From an uncultured Clostridia bacterium (GTDB lineage Bacteria; Bacillota; Clostridia; TANB77; CAG-508): 64,000 bases of DNA. This document shows positions 8,998-18,832 of this stretch, one piece after another (position 1 is the first letter of the stretch; each line of letters begins with the position of its first letter). The position numbers were made by a program, and so were the translations under genes. The stretch covers positions 1 through 64,000 of the forward strand of contig CAKPGM010000009.1 of the NCBI GenBank assembly GCA_934154805.1. The letters run 5' to 3'. A model generated the notes under the pieces. The model did not search any database. It was given only the letters and a program-made list of their open reading frames with translations, and was not told the origin of the DNA.

Positions 8998-9945
8998 TTA
9001 TTGCTCCTTTTTTATAAATTTTGCTACAAAAAATCCTTCCATTTCTTTTGACGGTAGTATTCTTTTTGCTTTGCTAATTTCTTTATTTGAATCTGTATTA
9101 AATGCTGGCATCATCTGTTTTACTTCTAATTTTACTTCTTCTTGCTTTATCTCAAAATTATCTAATGCCCATTCTATTATATTTTCATTTTCTTGTCTAT
9201 TTAAAGTACAAGTTGAATATACTAATGTTCCTCCTGGCTTTAGTGCTTCATATGCACTTTTAAATAATTTTTTCTGTACTTTCACTAGTTCATTTACTGT
9301 TTTCTCTGACCATTGTTTATAACTTTGAACATTATAAATTGTAAATCTTCCTTCTCCACTACAAGGTGCATCTAGCAATACTTTATCAAATTGTTCTTTG
9401 TAGTTTTCCCCTATCTTCTCACCTCTGCCATTTACAATTTCCACAATATTTGCTCCTTGCATTTCTACATTGTATTTTAATCTTTCACATCTTAGCTTGT
9501 CTAATTCATTTGCTAAGATGTATCCTTTACCATTCATAAGTGCTGCCATTTCTGTTGTTTTTCCTCCAGGAGCCGCAGTTAAGTCTAATACCTTTTCACC
9601 TGTTTTTGGAGAGAGTACTAATGGTGGAATCATACTTGGAAGACTTTGCAAATATATTTTTCCTTCTTTGTAGATATCTAGCTTTTGCAAATCTTTTTCA
9701 TTTGCATTTTTAATGATTAGTGCATCATTATACCATAATACTCTTTCGAATTTTATATTGATTTCTTTAAAATATCTCATTAAGTCCTGTATATTATATT
9801 TTAAGGTATTTACTCTTATTGTTGTAAATCTTTTTTCTGCTATTCCTCTAAAGATATTATCTACAATCCCCGGTGAAAACATTTCATATAATTCTTCTAC
9901 AAATTTTTGTGGTAGTCGATTTTTTATTTCTGTTATTGATGCCAT
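8998..9945 (-). CDS. NOL1/NOP2/Sun-family RNA (cytosine-5) methyltransferase
   Basis: The 315-aa S-adenosylmethionine-dependent enzyme has motif I LDLTAAPGGKT, the motif IV cysteine in DAPCSGEG and the catalytic motif VI cysteine in STCTLNRQENE. The short N-terminal region fits the RsmF/YebU or archaeal-type branch rather than RsmB, since no NusB-like domain is present. The likely substrate is an rRNA or tRNA cytosine, but which one cannot be told from the sequence. It forms an operon with hslO. Confidence 0.9.
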   Translation of the reverse strand: MASITEIKNRLPQKFVEELYEMFSPGIVDNIFRGIAEKRFTTIRVNTLKYNIQDLMRYFKEINIKFERVLWYNDALIIKNANEKDLQKLDIYKEGKIYLQSLPSMIPPLVLSPKTGEKVLDLTAAPGGKTTEMAALMNGKGYILANELDKLRCERLKYNVEMQGANIVEIVNGRGEKIGENYKEQFDKVLLDAPCSGEGRFTIYNVQSYKQWSEKTVNELVKVQKKLFKSAYEALKPGGTLVYSTCTLNRQENENIIEWALDNFEIKQEEVKLEVKQMMPAFNTDSNKEISKAKRILPSKEMEGFFVAKFIKKEQ

Positions 9946-10019
9946 TCAGTTTTCCTTTCTTTTTATCGGATATATTATAACATATAATTCTCTACATTAA
10001 AAGCTCCCTAGTACAAACG

Positions 10020-10160
10020 TTATTTTTTGTTTTTCTTTTCCGTCATTTTTTGTAGTTCTTCTGCTCTTTTTCTTTGTTCGTCCATTCCTAACCAGCAAAA
10101 ATATGATGTTACAAATTCTCCATAGTTACTTGTTTTACCTTTTAATTCTTTTTCATCCAT
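10020..10160 (-). CDS. Small hypothetical protein, 46 aa
   Basis: An ATG at 10160 with a strong GGAGGTG site 9-10 nt upstream opens a 46-codon frame ending in TAA. The protein starts MDEKELKGKTSNYGEF, has a short aromatic centre (TSYFCWLGMDEQRK) and ends in a lysine-rich helix (ELQKMTEKKNKK). The ribosome binding site is much better than chance would give in this AT-rich gap, so I believe it is translated. It has no relatives that I recognise. It lies alone between the HAD gene and the methyltransferase gene. Confidence 0.6.
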   Translation of the reverse strand: MDEKELKGKTSNYGEFVTSYFCWLGMDEQRKRAEELQKMTEKKNKK

Positions 10161-10224
10161 AAAAAAATACACCTCCAAATAATTTTTATTATTTATTGTG
10201 TGTATTTTACATATTTTTATTATT

Positions 10225-11100
10225 TTAATTTAATATAAATTTTTCTATTGCTTCCGCAACTCCATCTTCATTGTTGTTTGCCACTATTACATCTGCTAAT
10301 TCCTTTATATATGGTGCTCCATTATCCATTATTATTCCCAGACCAGCATTTTGCACCATTTCTTTGTCATTTATATTATCTCCTATAGCCATTATTTCCT
10401 TAGGCTTTATGTTTAATATTTGTGATAATACTTCTAATGCACTCCATTTATTTACATTTTGACTAGTAATTTCTGTATAATGATATTCAATTTTTATTTC
10501 TTCTGTTCCTGAAGTTATATATTTTCTCGCCATATGTTGTATATCTAATACATCTATATTTTTTATTTCTCTTAGCTTCTTTATTATTCCATCAAATATT
10601 ATTTTATTTTCATCACATATTGTAATTTTTAATATTCCTATATCAGGGTTTTCCATCACATATTTATATACATCATTTATTATTTTTATATTTGTTTTTC
10701 TATCATCTGGAGTTTTCTTGTTTTCGCTATTAAAGAATTGTATATTGTAATTTAATGATTTTGATATTATTAAATTTTCTGTATATAAACTATAAAAAAT
10801 GCTGTTTTCTTCGCATATTTTTATTATTTGCAAAACTTTATTTCTTTCTATAAATTTATTATATAATATTTGTTCTTTTTGGATATCATATAAAGCAGAA
10901 CCGTTGCCACATATCATATAATGATTTGCTCCTATTTCTTTTGCAAAACTTCTTGCTGATGATAAAGGTCTTCCTGATGCTATTACTATTTCTGTTCCTT
11001 TTTCTATTGCTTTTTTTATTGTTTCTTTATTTTTTTGCGAAACATTGCCATATGAATTAAGCAAAGTTCCATCTAAATCTATTGCTACTAATCTATACAT
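10225..11100 (-). CDS. Cof-type HAD-superfamily phosphatase
   Basis: The 291-aa protein has the HAD nucleophile motif DLDGTLLN at residues 7-14, motif II (VIASGRPLSS), and the motif III/IV region with AIGDNINDKEMV near the C-terminus. The large inserted cap is of the Cof/YidA type. Such enzymes dephosphorylate small sugar phosphates, flavin or cofactor intermediates with broad specificity, and the substrate cannot be given. It is divergent from the SASP gene, with a 177-nt shared upstream region that contains an inverted repeat. Confidence 0.9.
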   Translation of the reverse strand: MYRLVAIDLDGTLLNSYGNVSQKNKETIKKAIEKGTEIVIASGRPLSSARSFAKEIGANHYMICGNGSALYDIQKEQILYNKFIERNKVLQIIKICEENSIFYSLYTENLIISKSLNYNIQFFNSENKKTPDDRKTNIKIINDVYKYVMENPDIGILKITICDENKIIFDGIIKKLREIKNIDVLDIQHMARKYITSGTEEIKIEYHYTEITSQNVNKWSALEVLSQILNIKPKEIMAIGDNINDKEMVQNAGLGIIMDNGAPYIKELADVIVANNNEDGVAEAIEKFILN

Positions 11101-11174
11101 ATTTTTTCCCTTCTTCAGTTTTTTATTATATCATATTATTTGTATTTTTGAACAGTATATTTTAAAATTTATTT

Positions 11175-11203
11175 TTCATAAAATTACCAGTTTATTTTAT
11201 GAA
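11175..11203. repeat. Inverted repeat between the HAD and SASP genes
   Basis: TTCATAAAAT (11175-11184) is inverted exactly at 11194-11203 as ATTTTATGAA, with a 9-bp centre. It lies in the divergent intergenic region about 75 nt upstream of the SASP start and could be an operator or part of a forespore promoter. I cannot place a convincing sigma-G promoter by eye. Confidence 0.4.
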
Positions 11204-11277
11204 TTTCCGCGCATTATATATATTGAAAAAGCAAAAAGTTTTTTTCAAGTATATTCACATTCTAGGAGGTGAAAATT

Positions 11278-11484
11278 ATGGCACATTCATCAAGCAACAG
11301 CAATTACAAAGTAGTTCCAGAAGCTGCTGACGCATTAAACAAATTCAAATATGAAGTAGCTAGCGAAGTTGGTGTTAATCTTAAAGATGGATACAACGGA
11401 GACATTTCTGCAAGAGATGCTGGTAGAATAGGTGGTAACATGGTTAAGAAGTTAATACAACAAGCTGAAAGCCAAATGAAATAG
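11278..11484 (+). CDS. Alpha/beta-type small acid-soluble spore protein
   Basis: The predicted protein is 68 aa. It carries both family signatures: the first around LNKFKYEVASEVGVNL (the germination protease GPR cleaves within this type of E-(I/V)A-S-E segment) and the second around GRIGGNMVKKLIQQAE. SASPs coat spore DNA and protect it from UV and chemicals. The start is the ATG at 11278 behind a strong AGGAGGTG; an in-frame GTG at 11269 is part of that ribosome binding site. Its presence indicates that the organism sporulates. Confidence 0.93.
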   Translation: MAHSSSNSNYKVVPEAADALNKFKYEVASEVGVNLKDGYNGDISARDAGRIGGNMVKKLIQQAESQMK

Positions 11485-11602
11485 TTTTAGTTTTATAGTT
11501 TTATAATACTACTATTATTAGACAGGATTTTAAGTTTTGAAATATGATTTAATTTAAGTAATCATTTTTGTTCTTTATCTCATTATTTAAATTAAATACA
11601 TA

Positions 11603-11634
11603 GGGCAGGATTTATTATCCTGCCTCTTTTGTTT
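11603..11634 (+). terminator. Terminator of the SASP gene
   Basis: GGCAGGAT pairs with ATCCTGCC across a 5-nt loop, followed by TCTTTTGTTTTA. The 11485-11602 stretch before it is an AT-rich 3' untranslated region in which I see nothing else. Confidence 0.75.
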
Positions 11635-12179
11635 TATCCTATTTTATATTTTAATACTTTATATTCATAGTTTTCATATTTTTCTACTGCTTTTGTTAGC
11701 ATATTTTTGTATTCTTTTGAATTTTCGTTATATTTTGTTTTGCAAAATGCTTGTATTAAAGATGTTTCTATTATTTTTCTGTTATATTTTACTATATCTG
11801 GATTTATTACTATTGTTTTGTCTTTGTTATTTTTTATAAAACTTTCTTTCATTCTTTTTATTGTGTAATCTTTTGGTGCAAAACCAAGCATTACTCTTAT
11901 TTTTTCCATACTATTAGCAATTTCTATTTCTGCTATTTCATTGTACATCTTTTTTATTGCTTCACTTACAATCTCTACTGTTCCTGCATCTTTGTATCTT
12001 GTTGGTAAATAAATGTTTATTTCTTTTTCCCCTATGTCTAATTCTGGCACATTTATTTTTTTATAGTTTATATTTAAATTTAGATTTTTTCCTAACACAC
12101 TTATAGTTAGATATGTTTTTATCTCTACTGGTTTTGTTAGATCTATTATTTTGCTGTTCTTGTGTTTTAGAATACTCAT
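11634..12179 (-). CDS. Degenerate YgjP/DUF45-like metallopeptidase relative
   Basis: The 181-aa protein follows the plan of the YgjP-like (DUF45, WLM/SprT-like) family: an N-terminal beta-rich part, then LGFAPKDYTIKRMKESF, where active members have an IKxMKxRWGSC-type segment, then VINPDIVKYNRKIIETSLIQAFCKT, where active members have LNxxLxxxPxxxIxYVVxHELxH. The zinc-binding HExxH is absent (IQAFCKT occupies its place), as is the later histidine. If the relationship is right, this is a catalytically dead homologue. AGGAGG precedes the ATG, and a clean promoter lies at 12230-12258. The assignment rests on pattern alone. Confidence 0.55.
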   Translation of the reverse strand: MSILKHKNSKIIDLTKPVEIKTYLTISVLGKNLNLNINYKKINVPELDIGEKEINIYLPTRYKDAGTVEIVSEAIKKMYNEIAEIEIANSMEKIRVMLGFAPKDYTIKRMKESFIKNNKDKTIVINPDIVKYNRKIIETSLIQAFCKTKYNENSKEYKNMLTKAVEKYENYEYKVLKYKIG

Positions 12180-12229
12180 TTAAATTTCCTCCTCTTTTAT
12201 TGATAAACTTCTGTTCGCTTTATGTACCT

Positions 12230-12258
12230 ATTTTACATTTTTATTTTTCATTTGTCAA
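12230..12258 (-). promoter_or_regulatory. Promoter of the DUF45-like gene
   Basis: On the minus strand TTGACA (12253-12258) and TAAAAT (12230-12235) are separated by 17 bp, about 50 nt upstream of the ATG. Confidence 0.65.
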
Positions 12259-12336
12259 TACTTTTTACAAACATTTTTTTGTATTTTTATCATTCGTCAA
12301 ACATAGCTATTTTAAGCCTTTTTCTTATACTCGACC

Positions 12337-12372
12337 ATAAAAAATCAGCACTATTGCTAGTGCCGATTTTTT
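12337..12372 (-). terminator. Terminator of enolase
   Basis: AAAAAATCGGCACT pairs with AGTGCTGATTTTTT on the minus strand (one G-T pair) around a 6-nt loop, directly after the eno stop. Confidence 0.85.
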
Positions 12373-12375
12373 ATA

Positions 12376-13698
<1,323 letters not shown>

Positions 13699-13790
13699 TC
13701 AATTTAACGAATTATACGAAATTCAGCTTACATTATATTATATATTTTATATTTTTTCAACATTTTTATATTGCTTTATAAGTAGTATTT

Positions 13791-14111
13791 TTATGCTACT
13801 TTTATTCCCGTATCTATAATCTCTTTTACAAAAGAACTGGAAACTTTTTTATATTCTTCTGTTTTTATTGGATGCGGTTCAATTCTCGGATCAATATCCC
13901 AAGTCATTCCCATTAAATCTGCCATGCAATCAAATATATCATCAAAATCATCAGAAACAACTGCTATATCGATATCACTATCTTCATTTTCTGTTCCCTT
14001 TGCATAAGATCCAAACAATATGATTTCTTTAACTTTATATTGTTTTTTTATCTCCTTCGAAAATCGATTTATACTATCAATTATTTCTTTATTTATTGAT
14101 TTTTTAACCAT
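13791..14111 (-). CDS. MNT-type nucleotidyltransferase (HEPN/MNT pair)
   Basis: The 106-aa protein has the minimal nucleotidyltransferase signature GSYAKGTENEDSDIDIAVV: the GSxA turn, then the DxD metal ligands. In characterised HEPN/MNT pairs the MNT protein neutralises the HEPN ribonuclease, in several cases by adding AMP to it. I start it at the ATG at 14111, which has a perfect GGGAGG site. It overlaps the end of the HEPN gene by 19 nt, so the two are translationally coupled. A toxin-antitoxin role is inference; solitary housekeeping roles are also reported for such pairs. Confidence 0.85.
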   Translation of the reverse strand: MVKKSINKEIIDSINRFSKEIKKQYKVKEIILFGSYAKGTENEDSDIDIAVVSDDFDDIFDCMADLMGMTWDIDPRIEPHPIKTEEYKKVSSSFVKEIIDTGIKVA

Positions 14112-14464
14112 TCTAGTACCTCCCCTATGTATTTTACTTGTTTTGATGTATAATCGTCTGTACATTTTTCATCAAAACTTCTTTTATAATCATCATATCT
14201 AGCACTTATATTAAATGTATTTATGGTTTGTATCATGTTTCTTATTTTGATTGGCGGTTCTAATTTTGCCTTACGAGAAAGTATAATTAAGTTATGCATT
14301 TTAGGAGCTATTGGATTTTTCGGATTATTTTTTGCATATACTCCTTTCAATGTTTTTTCAATTACTAAATGTCCTATAAATAGGCACCATGTATTTTTCT
14401 TATTCTTGCATAATACCTTCATTGTTTCATAATCACTTTCAGCACTTTCAAACCAATATTTCAT
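14093..14464 (-). CDS. HEPN-domain protein, partner of the MNT nucleotidyltransferase
   Basis: This 123-aa all-alpha protein follows the HEPN pattern: W...A..D......L near the N-terminus (YWFESAESDYETMKVL), GHLVIEKTLKG in the second helix, and an ISARYDDYKRSF segment equivalent to the (A/S)RYPD motif. I do not see a clear RNase RX4-6H motif, so its nuclease activity is uncertain. It is the first gene of a two-gene unit, with the antitoxin-like MNT gene overlapping its end. No good ribosome binding site precedes the ATG, which suggests weak translation. Confidence 0.8.
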   Translation of the reverse strand: MKYWFESAESDYETMKVLCKNKKNTWCLFIGHLVIEKTLKGVYAKNNPKNPIAPKMHNLIILSRKAKLEPPIKIRNMIQTINTFNISARYDDYKRSFDEKCTDDYTSKQVKYIGEVLEWLKNQ

Positions 14465-14570
14465 TAAGTCTGTATTATTTATATATATTTCTCTCTTTCA
14501 TTCTCATATTATTATAACACCAAAGTAAAGTTTTTACTACATATACTAATACTTTTGTAAAAATATTGTT

Positions 14571-16922
14571 TTAGAATCCTGTTCTTGGTAATTTTTTCTT
14601 TTCTATAATGTTATATATTGTTGAAATTGCTGTATCTTCATCACATACCTTGAAGTTATTTATATCTCCTTCTAATATTGTGTAATTTTTTATTTTTGTA
14701 TCATTTTCTAAGTTTGAATTCATCTGCATAAATATGTGTGGTTTTTCTATATTTGAAAATCCTATCTTCACCGCTCCGAAGTTAATTTTTACTTCTGTTA
14801 TTTTTTCTCCCTCTTCTAAATGTATATTTGATAAATCTATATAATTATTTTCTGTGGTTTTCAAATCTGCTTTAGCTATCATATATACATCCTTTTGATT
14901 TGTTTTATAACATACATTATATATAAGCTCCTGGTTATAAGTTCCTGTCGAAATCTTTGTGATTTTTGCATATTCATTTGGCAATATATCATACCAGATA
15001 AATTCGGTAAGTTCTGTTTCTCCTGAATTCATAATCTCGAATTCATAGTCCACTTCTTCATTTGATTTTACACTATTTTTGCAAGTTTTATTTATATTTA
15101 CTCGTGGTTGTTTTGACTTGTTCGTAACATTGAGTTCTACTGTTTCTTCATCTTCTGATATTTTTATTCTGTTTTCTTCTTCATCTATTTTGTACCATTC
15201 ACCTGCATCAGTTTCTCTAACTATGTACTCTCCTAATGGAAGTCCTTTGCTTTCTGCTTTTCCTTCATCGTCTGTCACTAATTCTTCTATAAAATTTCCT
15301 TCTAAATCAAATATATTAAATTTCACTCCCGGTATAGGACTTCCAGCTTCCGTTTGCAATACTTCGTTTTTATCTTCACTCGTTTTTATAATTTTTATAT
15401 AACCTTTTTTCTTCTCGTTTTCTATTTCTAGTTCTAATGTTTCATTATGTTTTATTACAACATCTTGATCTATTCCAATTTTGTATTCTTCTTTTGTTTT
15501 TGTTTCTCTTAAAATATATTCTCCTTCATCTATGTTTGTAGCCTTTGCTTTTCCTTGTTTATCTGTTTTTAATTTTGCTACTACTTCTCCGTCAAAATTT
15601 ACAAGTTCAAACTCCACACCTTCTAACACCGTATTTTTATCATCTTTATCTACCTTTGTTATTTCTATATTTCCTCTTTTTCGTTTGTTCTTTATTTCTA
15701 TTACATATTTCCCATTGTATCTAGGATTTACTTCTCTTATGTCGCTATTTAATGCGTATTTTTCATTTGCTTCAATCTCTTTTATTAGTATTGGTCTTGC
15801 ATATAATTCTCCTACAGTTATTATTCCATCCTTGTCTGTAGTATATGTACCTATTATTTCTCCATCTTTGTATGATAATTCAAATGTTGTTCCTTCTATT
15901 GTTTCTTTTGTTTCTTCATCAATTTTTATTATTTCTAACGTAGAGCAATTTCCTTTTATATCTAAAATTAATTCTCTTTCTGCAAAGTCTTCTCTATCCT
16001 GAATTATTATATAGTTTTGTTTGTTTTCCATATTACTTGTTGCATAATATACTGGGTAAGTCGTTTCTTTTGATGTATATTTTACTTTCACTTCTAAATC
16101 TGTATTTATTTTTTCTGTTGGAACTAAGATTTTAAATTTTTCACCAACATTAAGAGTTGTTTTTATCTTTCCATTTAGATCTACAACTTGTGCTCCTTCT
16201 AAATTAATTCCAATTATATTTATCTCTGAGTTAGCCTTTTTTACTTGATATTCCTGAGAATAATATTTTCTTTTGTATCTGTCTTGTTTAAATTCTCCTA
16301 TCTTGGCAAACTCAGGCTCCTCAGAATTTACATCTTGCGATGCTCCATTATATCCTATCTCAACAAGTTTATAAATTGCGTCAACTACTTTTCTTCCTCT
16401 TCGTTGAATATCATCCAGACTTTGACCATTTATTTCTGTTTGTCCTGGTCTAAAGTATCCATAAACATCTTCTAATTTTTTCTCTCGTATAATCCAATAT
16501 ATTGCTTGTTTAGTAGCTAAGTAACCATCATCTTCTGTTTCTACTCCCAATTGAGCTAACGATACATAAGGATATCCATTTTTTAATACCCTATGTATTC
16601 TTTCATCTGTTAGTCTATGTTCAACTTTTGTAGAATAACTTTCTTCTTCTCCTGGTAGCCATCCCACTCCATTTAAGTCAGGATTTACACAATACGCTAT
16701 CTTCTTATTGCCTTCTTTATCAGTATAATATGTTCTTGAATATGTTACATACATCCATTCATCTCTTGTTACATCCCAATATTGAATTGTATAAAACCCA
16801 AGTGGACCTCTTTCTATGTTTATTTCATCTCCAATATTTATATTGCTTGCAAATGTTATTGTTGTTGGTAATAATAACATTACTATCTGTAGAATTATCA
16901 TTATTTTCTTTATTTTATTCAT
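14571..16922 (-). CDS. Surface protein with thioester domain, Cna_B repeats and LPRTG end
   Basis: The predicted protein is 783 aa. A signal peptide (residues 1-25) is followed by an adhesin-type thioester domain, where Cys78 in AYCVNPD and Gln139 in ATKQAIYWI are the expected cross-linking pair. Three Cna_B/SpaA-like modules span roughly 340-610 (LEIIKIDEETKETIEGTTF, GNIEITKVDKDDKNTVLEG, GYIKIIKTSEDKN), and a further beta domain comes before the end. It ends in KKLPRTGF with no hydrophobic anchor or basic tail after the sorting motif. The start is the ATG at 16922 with AAAGGATGG; an upstream in-frame start would overlap the sortase gene. The sortase lies 13 nt upstream in the same operon. 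The likely role is a covalently attached adhesin or pilus tip. Confidence 0.88.
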   Translation of the reverse strand: MNKIKKIMIILQIVMLLLPTTITFASNINIGDEINIERGPLGFYTIQYWDVTRDEWMYVTYSRTYYTDKEGNKKIAYCVNPDLNGVGWLPGEEESYSTKVEHRLTDERIHRVLKNGYPYVSLAQLGVETEDDGYLATKQAIYWIIREKKLEDVYGYFRPGQTEINGQSLDDIQRRGRKVVDAIYKLVEIGYNGASQDVNSEEPEFAKIGEFKQDRYKRKYYSQEYQVKKANSEINIIGINLEGAQVVDLNGKIKTTLNVGEKFKILVPTEKINTDLEVKVKYTSKETTYPVYYATSNMENKQNYIIIQDREDFAERELILDIKGNCSTLEIIKIDEETKETIEGTTFELSYKDGEIIGTYTTDKDGIITVGELYARPILIKEIEANEKYALNSDIREVNPRYNGKYVIEIKNKRKRGNIEITKVDKDDKNTVLEGVEFELVNFDGEVVAKLKTDKQGKAKATNIDEGEYILRETKTKEEYKIGIDQDVVIKHNETLELEIENEKKKGYIKIIKTSEDKNEVLQTEAGSPIPGVKFNIFDLEGNFIEELVTDDEGKAESKGLPLGEYIVRETDAGEWYKIDEEENRIKISEDEETVELNVTNKSKQPRVNINKTCKNSVKSNEEVDYEFEIMNSGETELTEFIWYDILPNEYAKITKISTGTYNQELIYNVCYKTNQKDVYMIAKADLKTTENNYIDLSNIHLEEGEKITEVKINFGAVKIGFSNIEKPHIFMQMNSNLENDTKIKNYTILEGDINNFKVCDEDTAISTIYNIIEKKKLPRTGF

Positions 16923-16935
16923 CTTTCCATCCTTT

Positions 16936-17472
16936 CTAAATGTTACTTTCCACAGCTTGTACACACAGCCTTTGATTTACTCTGTTTTTTATACAGGTTA
17001 TCAATGTAAGTTTATTTTCACTAGAATTTTCTAGTGTACTCCAATCTGTTTCCAGTATGTCTTTTTTCTCACTTACTTTATATTTTCTATCTCCATATTT
17101 ATTTTGATAAATTATTTCGTCTCCTATTTCTAGCTCATTAATTCTCGCAAAATACGAATGTTGATTTCCTCTATTATGCGCCGCTAGTCCTACATTGCCA
17201 TCATATTTAGCGGTTTCTTCTATATGTCCTATGTAATCTTTTAATATTTCTTGAGAACTTCCTTCTTTTATTTCTCCATTTAAGCCTATCTTTTTGATTA
17301 TTAATCTTCCCATTATCCCTTCTTCAAATTCTTCTGTTTTCTCTTGCTTGGCCTCTTCTGTTATGTTGTTTGTATTTTCTTTGTTTAACTTTTTTTGATT
17401 ATATGCAACTAATCCCACTAATGAAATTAATAAAATGAGCACAATAAATAAAACAAACAGTTTTTTATACAT
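16936..17472 (-). CDS. Sortase
   Basis: This 178-aa transpeptidase has one N-terminal membrane anchor (residues 4-24), the catalytic histidine in VGLAAHNRG, the cysteine in LTLITCIKN and the arginine in NQRLCVQA. The TLxTC context and small size fit a class D- or B-like sortase, and I cannot choose between them. It cuts the T-G bond of LPxTG-type motifs and joins the protein to the wall or another pilin. The only candidate substrate in the window is the LPRTG protein directly downstream. The gene is driven by the promoter at 17572-17599, with a palindromic site upstream. Confidence 0.93.
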   Translation of the reverse strand: MYKKLFVLFIVLILLISLVGLVAYNQKKLNKENTNNITEEAKQEKTEEFEEGIMGRLIIKKIGLNGEIKEGSSQEILKDYIGHIEETAKYDGNVGLAAHNRGNQHSYFARINELEIGDEIIYQNKYGDRKYKVSEKKDILETDWSTLENSSENKLTLITCIKNRVNQRLCVQAVESNI

Positions 17473-17571
17473 ATTTGTATCTCCTTATATTTTTAATTAT
17501 TTTTTGGATTTGTTTAAGAATTAATTTTCTTAGATTTTAATTTCATATATCAAAATACATAATTTTATTCT

Positions 17572-17637
17572 ATTATACTAAAAAGTGCAGTAAAGTCAAT
17601 ATTTTCCGGATATAATCGTATGTCAAATTTCGACATA
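17572..17637 (-). promoter_or_regulatory. Sortase operon promoter with 19-bp palindromic operator
   Basis: On the minus strand TTGACT (17594-17599) and TATAAT (17572-17577) are 16 bp apart. Upstream at 17619-17637 lies the palindrome TATGTCAAATTTCGACATA, the same site as at 356-374. The gap from the -35 is 19 bp here and 9 bp there, a difference of one helical turn. The half-site TGTCGAA resembles a Spo0A box. Confidence 0.65.
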
Positions 17638-17645
17638 TAATACAA

Positions 17646-17679
17646 AAAATAAGAGGAACTTTTATAATTCCTCTTATTT
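17646..17679 (-). terminator. Terminator of hpf
   Basis: A 12-bp perfect stem (AAATAAGAGGAA) has a 9-nt loop and ends in TTTTTTG on the minus strand. Confidence 0.85.
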
Positions 17680-17688
17680 CTACATAAT

Positions 17689-18219
17689 TTATGCTTCTGG
17701 TTCTACTAAACCATAGTTTTTATTATCTTTTAATCTGTATATTACATTTACTTTGCCTGTTTCAATGTTTACAAATGTTAAGAATTTATTTTGTGGTTGA
17801 TCTTCTAATAGAAGTTTTGCATCTTCTGGTCCCATTGGTTTAATTGGATAGTATATTGTTTTTACTATCTCGTCTGTTATTTCAGTCTCTTCTGATCTAT
17901 TTTCTTCTTTTAATCTTATAGATTCTGTCATATTTTGTTTGTCTTTTTTAGTTTTCATTTTTCTTATTTGACCTTCTAATATGTCAACATCTTTATCTAT
18001 AGATGCATATAAATCTCTACTTGCTGTTACAGCTCTGAAAGTTTCACCCATTGCAGATACTTGCATTTCAGCAACTTGATCTTCTCCCTCTTTTTTTATT
18101 GTTACATATAGATCTAATTCTTCTTCAAAATATTTTTGTATTCTGTCTGTTTTAGAATCAATATAATTCTTTATAGCTTCTGTAGCTTTTAAGTCCTTTC
18201 CTATTATTTTTATGTTCAT
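17689..18219 (-). CDS. hpf: Ribosome hibernation promoting factor, long form
   Basis: The 176-aa protein has the N-terminal HPF/YfiA beta-alpha domain (NIKIIGKDLKATEAIKNYI) and the C-terminal dimerisation domain of long HPF (YYPIKPMGPEDAKLLLE, ...FLTFVNIETGKVNVIYR). Long HPF dimerises 70S ribosomes into inactive 100S particles in stationary phase. The start is the ATG at 18219 behind AAAGGAGC; the frame stays open upstream, but that part is a promoter region and unlike the family. It is monocistronic, with a terminator. Confidence 0.95.
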   Translation of the reverse strand: MNIKIIGKDLKATEAIKNYIDSKTDRIQKYFEEELDLYVTIKKEGEDQVAEMQVSAMGETFRAVTASRDLYASIDKDVDILEGQIRKMKTKKDKQNMTESIRLKEENRSEETEITDEIVKTIYYPIKPMGPEDAKLLLEDQPQNKFLTFVNIETGKVNVIYRLKDNKNYGLVEPEA

Positions 18220-18326
18220 AAAAATCGCTCCTTTCAATTTATCGCATTGTGTTTTGTTTTTGGTACTCTCATTATATATGTTTTCTTTTATTTTTGCAAC
18301 TATTTTTTGATTTTTTGCGTTAATCC

Positions 18327-18355
18327 TTGCAAAATTAACCATTTCGTGTTACAAT
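18327..18355 (+). promoter_or_regulatory. Promoter of rpsT
   Basis: TTGCAA (18327-18332) and TACAAT (18350-18355) are separated by 17 bp and lie 45 nt before the rpsT ATG. Confidence 0.65.
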
Positions 18356-18399
18356 AGTATCTGTTACAGAAATAAACTTAATTCGAGGAGGTGCTAAAT

Positions 18400-18666
18400 A
18401 TGCCAAATATTAAATCTGCAATTAAACGTGTAAGCGTTATTGATAAGAAAACTGCTAGAAATAATATGATTAAATCTGGATATAAATCAGCTGTTAAGAA
18501 ATTTGAACAAGCTGTTGAAGCTGGAAATGTTGAAGAAGCAAAGACATTATTCTCTGCTGCTACAAAGAAAATAGATCAAGCTTGTACAAAAGGTGTTATC
18601 GTTAAGAACACAGCTGCTAGAAAAAAATCTTTATTAGCAAAAAAATTAAACGCTATGAATGCGTAA
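18400..18666 (+). CDS. rpsT: 30S ribosomal protein S20
   Basis: This 88-aa basic helical protein starts [11 protein letters not shown] and has the S20 signature around [15 protein letters not shown] and ...[21 protein letters not shown]. It binds 16S rRNA early in assembly. The ATG at 18400 follows GAGGAGGTG; an in-frame GTG at 18391 lies within that site. It is a single gene with its own promoter and a strong terminator. Confidence 0.97.
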   Translation: MPNIKSAIKRVSVIDKKTARNNMIKSGYKSAVKKFEQAVEAGNVEEAKTLFSAATKKIDQACTKGVIVKNTAARKKSLLAKKLNAMNA

Positions 18667-18698
18667 AATAAAAAATTGTGCACAGTTTTTTGTTTTTT

Positions 18699-18730
18699 CG
18701 TCTAAGGTTCATCCTTGGACGATTTTTTTG
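18699..18730 (+). terminator. Terminator of rpsT
   Basis: CGTCTAAGG pairs with CCTTGGACG (one G-T pair), followed by seven T. A second, weaker AAATTGTGCACAGTTT hairpin lies just before it. Confidence 0.85.
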
Positions 18731-18832
18731 TTTGACTGCCTTCTCAGAAGTTCTGCTATAAATTTCCACTATATTTCTTGTATTTTCTGTGTTATGATTA
18801 ATATAGATACTTTTTTACAAGGAGAATGGATT

